Shown here: positions 58,510 to 64,000 of the stretch, one piece after another
Layout: every line of letters begins with the position of its first letter
Numbering within the stretch: the stretch's first letter is position 1
Assembly (NCBI GenBank): GCA_034336665.1
Contig: CM067577.1
Location: 171,001-235,000, forward strand
Source of the DNA: Luscinia megarhynchos
Lineage: Eukaryota; Chordata; Aves; Passeriformes; Turdidae
Direction of reading: 5' to 3'
Length of the DNA: 64,000 nt
The notes under the pieces: model-generated
Database searches by the model: none
The model's input: the letters and a program-made list of their open reading frames with translations, nothing else
What the model was told of the DNA's origin: nothing
Made by a program: the position numbers and the translations under genes

Positions 58510-58780
58510 GGCTGAGCTTTGGGGGGCTGATGGGGGGGAGTTAATGGGGTGTCAGTGCTCAGGGCATCCTGCACCCCCCTTCCCCGGGGTCCCTCTGCAG
58601 GGCTGAGCTTTGGGGGCTGATGGGGGGGAGTTAATGGGGTGTCAGTGCTCGGAGCATCCTGCACCCCCCTTCCCCGGGGTCCCTCTGCAGGGCTGAGCTT
58701 TGGGGGCTGATGGGGGGGAGTTAATGGGGTGTCAGTGCTCAGGGCATCCTGCACCCCCCTTCCCCGGGGTCCCGCTGCAG
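58510..58780. repeat. 90-bp unit repeated three times
   Basis: Three copies start at about 58510, 58600 and 58690 with GGCTGAGCTTTGGGGG, then GGGGGGAGTTAATGGGGTGT, GGGCATCCTGCACCCCCCTT and CCCCGGGGTCCCTCTGCAG. They differ at only a few bases. This is a recent segmental triplication of a unique stretch. Confidence 0.95.
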
Positions 58781-59154
58781 CCAGGCCAGGCTGAGCCCCC
58801 AGAGCTGCTCCTGCCCTGCACAGAGGGGAGATGGGGCAGCACAGTGTTGGAAAATTGTTTTGTTTCGTGCAGGAAACCGGGAGGTCTGCTAAAGCCCGGC
58901 TGGGGATGAGGGCAGAGCCTACACGCTGCTCAACCTTGTAACTCTGGCCTGAGCCGTGTAGATGAGAGCCTGAGCAGTCCCTGGGGCACAATTAGGATCT
59001 GCCTGATACTGAGAGCCCAGCTCCTGCACAGAAGGGAGGGCTAAAAGGCAGGAATGCAAACTTATGCATTTATATATTCTGCTTTTGATACATGAAATAT
59101 CTTTGCAGGAAAGGATGTGGGTGTGGCCACGCCAAAAAGCAAAGCCTTATTTTA
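58781..59154. other. unique spacer
   Basis: Unique DNA, AT-rich from about 59050. No gene is recognised. Confidence 0.5.
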
Positions 59155-59478
59155 AGATGCATTAACATGAGTGTTGGCTGTATGGGCCCTGCTATAAACA
59201 TTCCCTCTGCATGTAATATCAGAGAATAAAAATATTGTATCTCTTAAAAATAATGAAGTATATATTTCTTCTAAGTAAAAATAGAGAAGTTGGTGAAGTA
59301 CTGGAAAATTTTGAAAGAGATGCTGAGATCCAAAATACATGAGTCATGAGGAAAGGCTGAAAGAATTGGGTGTTGTTGACCTGAAATGGGAAAATAAGGG
59401 GGGGAAGTGGCAACCTTCACCAGAGGGAGGTTATTGCACAGAGGACAGCGTTCAGTTGTCCTCTGTCCTTCTCAGGCC
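59155..59478 (+). mobile_element. ancient CR1-type LINE fragment
   Basis: GCATTAACATGAGTGTTG near the left edge, AATACATGAGTCATGAGG with AAAGGCTGAAAGAATTGGG in the middle, and GAGGGAGGTTATTGCACAGAG, then TCCTCTGTCCTTCTCAGG at the right follow the order of the CR1 3' region. They are much more diverged than the copy at 54 kb. The stretch 59215-59285 is AT-rich and aligns poorly. No coding capacity remains. Assignment rests on recalled family structure. Confidence 0.68.
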
Positions 59479-60137
59479 TAAATTTCCATGATTTTAACAA
59501 CCTGCAGTACTGTTTGTTTGCAGATGAGGTTACAGCTGAGGGCAAACAATAATCAGCGTCCCTGAGCGTGCCCTGGGAACCCCTGCTCCTCCCAGAGGCC
59601 TTTCCAGCCTGGGAGGCAGGGCTGGGCCTGCAGGGGCTGTGCTGGGGCCAGGGGGCACACACCTGCATGGGGCCAAGCTCCTGCAGAAGCTTCTGCTTCC
59701 GACGACTTTAAAGCTCTTTATGCAGTATCCTCATGCTTTTTGTGGGTGCAGGTATCATTATTTCATTATGCTTTCATGTGAAGTGTGAAAACTATCTTTA
59801 CCAATCCTCTTAAATTAGTTAAATATAATATTCAGTGAGACAGGAGATAGCGAAATGTTAATTGAAACTGGAGAGGTGTTTATAGGGTGATAGAGTGTGG
59901 CCAGCTGTGACTGAAATTAATGTTCAGGGTCCTTGATAGTGATTCATATTCCAGAGTTTATTAAATATTTTCAACAGCAGTCAAAGCCACGTGGTGTGGC
60001 CGGCTGCTCGTGTGAGAATCCTCGGAGCAGGTGGCCCTGCAGGTCATCCAGGATTGGTTTGGGTGCCCTGGCTGCTGAGAGGATGTGCCTGTCACACCTG
60101 TGTGCCTCCTTGGGCATGGCCATGCGTGTGACAGCCA
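59479..60137. other. single-copy gene-free sequence
   Basis: Positions 59700-59960 are AT-rich and complex. The rest is mixed. No exon or RNA gene is recognised. Confidence 0.5.
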
Positions 60138-60574
60138 CCCCTGTATCCCATCCCTGGATCCCATCCCTGTATCCCACCCTGTATCCCATCCCATCCCATC
60201 CCTGTATCCCATCCCTGTATCCCATCCCATCCCTGTATCCCATCCCTGTATCCCATTATCCCATCCCTGTATCCCAATATCCCATCCCATCCCTGTATCC
60301 CATCCATCCCTGTATCCCATCCCTGTATCCCACCCTGTATCCCATCCCATCCCATCCCTGTATCCCATCCCTGTATCCCCATCCCTGTATCCCATCCCAT
60401 TATCCCATCCCATCCCTGTATCCCATCCCTGTATCCCATCCCTGTATCCCATCCCTGTATCCCATCCCTGTATCCCATCCCATCCCATCCCATCCCATCC
60501 CATCCCATCCCATCCCATCCCATCCCCATCCCATCCCATCCCATCCCATCCCATCCCATCCCAATCCCATCCCT
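60138..60574. repeat. (CATCC)n pentanucleotide with 13-bp CATCCCTGTATCC units
   Basis: The left part mixes CATCCCTGTATCC units with short CCCATCC runs. The right part (about 60477-60570) is an almost pure CATCC pentamer run of about 18 copies. The gradient suggests the pure run grew inside a decayed older array. The - strand GGGAT words give aberrant open frames. Confidence 0.96.
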
Positions 60575-63500
60575 GTGCCCCCACCCCTGTCCCCCTGTCC
60601 CCCACCCCGCCCGTGTCCCCGCCCGTGTCCCCGCCCCAGGAGAAGGGGCAGTGCTGCCGGGGGTGCTGCCCCGCACGCAGGGCTCTCCCAGCCCAGCCAA
60701 CCCAGCCTGCAGTGCCCCTGCCCTGCCGGGCACCCCTGGCTGAGCCAGCCCCGGGGCTGGGGCCGTTCCTTCCTCCCCTGTGCCGCCCCAGGCACTCCCA
60801 GAGCGGGGAGCCCTGGGGGCTGGGGGCTCTCTGGCAGGCAGGGCCTCACCTGGAAGGTGTCCAGCCCTTCCAGGGTGACTGGGGAGTGTGAGGCTCTGAC
60901 CCTGCCCTCACCAGCCCTGTGGCTCTGTTGCTGTCTCCACGGGGACTGTGCTGTCCCCAGTAAGTGCTGCTGGCCCAGAGCCCTGGCCCCAGTCCCTGCT
61001 GCAGCCCTGGAGCCCTGCACTGCCTGGGGAGGGAGAGAGCGCCCAGCTCAGCAGGGCTGAGCCATGGTGACACGTTCCAGGCCCCAGGCCCAGCACTTCT
61101 GCAACCCCTCTGCCTGCCAAAGGCACCAGAAAGCCTCTGAAACTATCGAATGCTGCAGCCAATAAGGAGATGCAGTAATTTATTGATGTTCTGGCTTGCC
61201 TTTATTCCTTTCATCTATCTTTGTGCCTGCCCTGGAAGGTGAAATGATGAATGTTGCTGGTTTTTAATGAAGTCAGGTAAGCTGTTCACCTCCCACTCTT
61301 GTCACAGGCTCCTGAGGAAGCAGAGGTCAGGAGGGACATGCCTGGCTGTGTGTGCCTGCTGCCCCGAGGGAGCAGGGCTGCTGGGCTGGGCAGCCCTGCA
61401 CAGCTCCTGCTGCAGGGATGTCCGTCCCTGTTGTGCACGAGCAGAACTCCTGCCTGTCCCAGAAACCCCAGCAGCTCCTGGCGCCACCCCTGCAGCGACT
61501 GGACTGAAATATTGAAGAACTTCTGTGTCTTTTCTTCTTGATCACAGGCCTTGGGCTCGGATCTCGTTGTCTCTGCAGTTGTGGTTGTGCAGCCCTGTGC
61601 TTCCAGCCCATTCACACTTCCTGCCCCAGAGTGCAGCCATCAGCACATCCCACGGCTGTGCAGGCAGGATTCCCACCCCTGCAGGAGGCAGTGCCAGAGC
61701 AGGGCCAGCGTCCTGCCCTGCCAGCCCTGCTGGGGCCGGGCTCTGCCCGGCTGGGGCTCGCTGCCCTGGGCAGGTTTCCCTCCCTGCAGCAGGTGCTGCT
61801 GTGCCATCGCTGGCTGGCCCTGCTCCCTGCTGACACTGAGCTCTTGTTTCCCAGGTGTGCACTGCCCTGCTCGGGCTGTGCCTGCTCCATTTCATAAAAC
61901 ATGGAAATGAGTGATCCTTGTCATGCCAGCAAATCAGGGGCCTCAGTGCAGGGGGGAGCACGAGCTTGGTGTGCCAGGAGCCCTGTCCTTCCCAACTTCC
62001 AGGTGCAGGTGGAGTGTCTGCCTCCCTGGGTAATGTCCATGACCCTGCAGCTCTGACTGGCAATGCTTTTTCTTCCATGAAGCTTTTACATTATTTGAAT
62101 TTGAATTATTTCACTGCTAATATTACAACAGTAAGCACAGGCAAAAGGAGTCATCAGTGATCCTCAAATTCAAAGCACTTGTCACTCAGTAGAACATTTG
62201 CAGATTAGCCAACAATAGTCCTCAGAAACCAGTAACTGTTTTCAGTGTTTCCTGTGAACTTGCAAATCCTAATTCCAGCTGCAGCCTGGTCCCAGGAGCA
62301 ACAGGAGCGTCTCCCCTGCTGTCCTGGGCACAGGGAACGGGGTCTCCCCCAGTTTAGAGTGGAGGCCACTGCCTGCAAGCAGCAGACAGGGCAGACTGCT
62401 GGAAATGTGACTTTTCCAATGTGTGCAACGTGTGAGGTCCACTGATTATTCCATCGCAGAGAACGGGAGACATTCAAACCACTTTCAGGAGAAGCCTCAT
62501 CTGGGTCTGAGTGCTCGTGAATCGAGGTCAGCTGCTGTAAGCTGTGCAAATGTTCCAGCCTCTTGAGCTTGGGAGGGAATTTAGGAGACTTTGAAGTGCT
62601 CTTGATCTTCAGAAGGACATCTGCAGCTAATGGTCTGTGTGAGCAGGAGTTACAGCACTGCTGTTCAGCCCCTGGAGCTTTCAGGACCCTTTCATACAAG
62701 TCCAGAGACGAGCAAGTTGTGAAATGCGCTCTCGTGCCAGCAGCTGATAATCCAGGCCTGGTTAAGTCGGGTGTAAAATGCCACTTTGGGGCTTTGTGGT
62801 GTTTGGCTGCCTGGTGAAGTACTCAGAGCTACGAGGATTCCAGTGAGAAGGTGAGTGGGCAGAGACTCCAAGCTTTATTCTGTAATTGGATCTAAACAGG
62901 AAAATGTCTGCTTATTAGTTGTGCAGAGGAGCAGAGCAGTTGGCCACATTTTTAAATTCCGAGCCTAATAACCAAAAAAGGCTCTGCTGTGAATTCAGGA
63001 GTGATTTTGGTTTTTAGGATCACTTTTTCATCTGTCTCTGCTCTCTTAGCTGCTGGTGCCAGGAGGTTCTGTGCTGATGAAGAGGATGCTGTGTGCTCAG
63101 GGCAGGGCTGGGATCCCCTCCTGGGGGGAGCTCGCTGCTGCCCTGGGCACGGTCTGGGACACAGAGGCATTTCCTTGGCACAAGCACCGTCAGCAGGGAG
63201 AAGGCTCAGCGGGGATTTGTGTTCGGAGCCCCAGGGAGGCCGTGGCAGCCCTGTTCCTGCCCCAGGGCTGCTCTGGGGAGGTGCCACAGGGAGCGGGGAC
63301 AGCTGGGTGCCAAGGACAGGGTGTGCTGTGACAGAGATGTCTCCTCAATGCCCCGAATCCCAAATACTGCTTTATTAACTGAGGACAGCAATAAAAATGC
63401 ACAGAGTGGCTGTGCTGAGCACCACACGCCCCACGACAGAAAGACAAATTGGACAAGCAGCAGGTTGTGTGAGCGGCAGGCTCAGGTGACAGGCTGACAG

Positions 63501-63659
63501 TGTGACACAGCACGCAGACTGCAGGTGTCCTGCGGGGGGAATGGCAGGGGTCCCACTGCTCAGAGCCCCCAGCGCTCCTGGACACGGTGGCACCCCTGGG
63601 TGGCAGCTCTGAGGGGCTGCCCAGGGCTGGGCAGGGTCCGTGCTGGCTGGGAGGGACCC
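60575..63659. other. single-copy gene-free sequence
   Basis: Positions 60590-61100 and 61290-61920 are GC-rich without a recognisable exon. Positions 61150-61280, 62080-62280 and 62850-63020 are AT-rich candidate non-coding blocks. A 164-codon - strand frame at 62205-62699 has no recognisable domain and no splice context. Confidence 0.45.
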
Positions 63660-63812
63660 TGCACCCAGCTGTGCCTGGGGTCCCTGCTGCCCCCCCCCAG
63701 CTGTGCCTGGCTCTGTGGGTGCTGTGTGGGTGGGAGGGGTCCCTGCTGCTCCCCCCCAGCTGTGCCTGGGGTCCCTGCTGCCCCCCCCCAGCTGTGCCAG
63801 GCTCTCTGGGCC
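63660..63812. repeat. degenerate repeat with C9 runs, three copies
   Basis: GTCCCTGCTGCCCCCCCCC followed by AGCTGTGCCTGG recurs at about 63680, 63740 and 63771. The long C runs are likely length-variable and a possible source of assembly error. Confidence 0.85.
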
Positions 63813-64000
63813 CTGGCAGAGGCAGCTGGAGCTCAGAGCAGAGCCCAGGCACGGCAGAGCCCGGGGGATCTGCTCTGGGCCCCTGAGGCACCGTGGCCAC
63901 GAGCCCTGGGAGCCCTGCAGGGCTCAGGGCCCCAAACCCTTTGCACACCTTTCCCTCCATGCAGAGCTCTCCCCTCCTGGAGTGTGGCTCCTGTGAGCGA
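63813..64000. other. unique sequence at window end
   Basis: GC-rich unique DNA. Nothing is recognised. Confidence 0.4.

Noticed and set aside
62205..62699. 164-codon - strand frame as a gene
   Set aside because: It has no domain, no splice or promoter context and sits in DNA with similar chance frames. It could be tested by transcript data.

Overview
This window is vertebrate nuclear DNA and most probably avian. It has no dense coding, no operons and no Shine-Dalgarno-led genes. The only interspersed repeats I can recognise are two truncated CR1-type LINE tails (about 53972-54410 and 59155-59478), which fits a bird. L1 and Alu-like elements are absent, and GC-rich minisatellites alternate with AT-rich single-copy DNA, as on avian microchromosomes or subtelomeric arms. 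I cannot name the species, chromosome or locus from sequence alone.

About 30 separate tandem-repeat arrays occupy roughly 16 kb, a quarter of the window. They are sparse before 25 kb and crowded from 30 to 60 kb. The largest are a 40-bp unit at 3984-5900, a 46-bp unit at 25354-26567, 22- to 28-bp units at 31253-32418, 13- to 15-bp units at 39571-40732, an interrupted CTG array at 45291-46284, a 19-bp unit at 52801-53630 and a 17-bp unit at 56104-58110. Nearly all long open frames in the window (up to about 760 codons, often open in several frames and on both strands) are by-products of these arrays and are not annotated as genes.

The AT-rich sequence between arrays is mostly unique and rich in TAATTA-, GTAAACA- and octamer-like motifs. 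It has the character of intronic or intergenic DNA with conserved non-coding elements around a developmental regulator, but conservation cannot be tested here. The best candidate gene structure is a possible terminal exon at 38298-38712 on the + strand: a splice acceptor, 40 codons, a stop, an AT-rich 3'UTR-like block with a Pumilio-type site, and an AATAAA signal with GT-rich DNA downstream. A weaker candidate exon lies upstream at 37279-37471 in compatible phase. CpG-rich islands follow at 39301-39570, 40733-41253, 42430-42610 and 51700-51920. No protein-coding gene, rRNA, tRNA or CRISPR array can be called with confidence.

The points most worth a second look are the CAGGTG/CACCTG cores shared by four arrays of different period, a perfect 12-bp hairpin at 28111-28143, the paired palindromes at 1689-1735, a diverged 42-bp duplication with TAATTA motifs at 29825-29934, an array built from GGGCTGT/ACAGCCC hairpins at 47871-48404, and the possible terminal exon at 38.3-38.7 kb.
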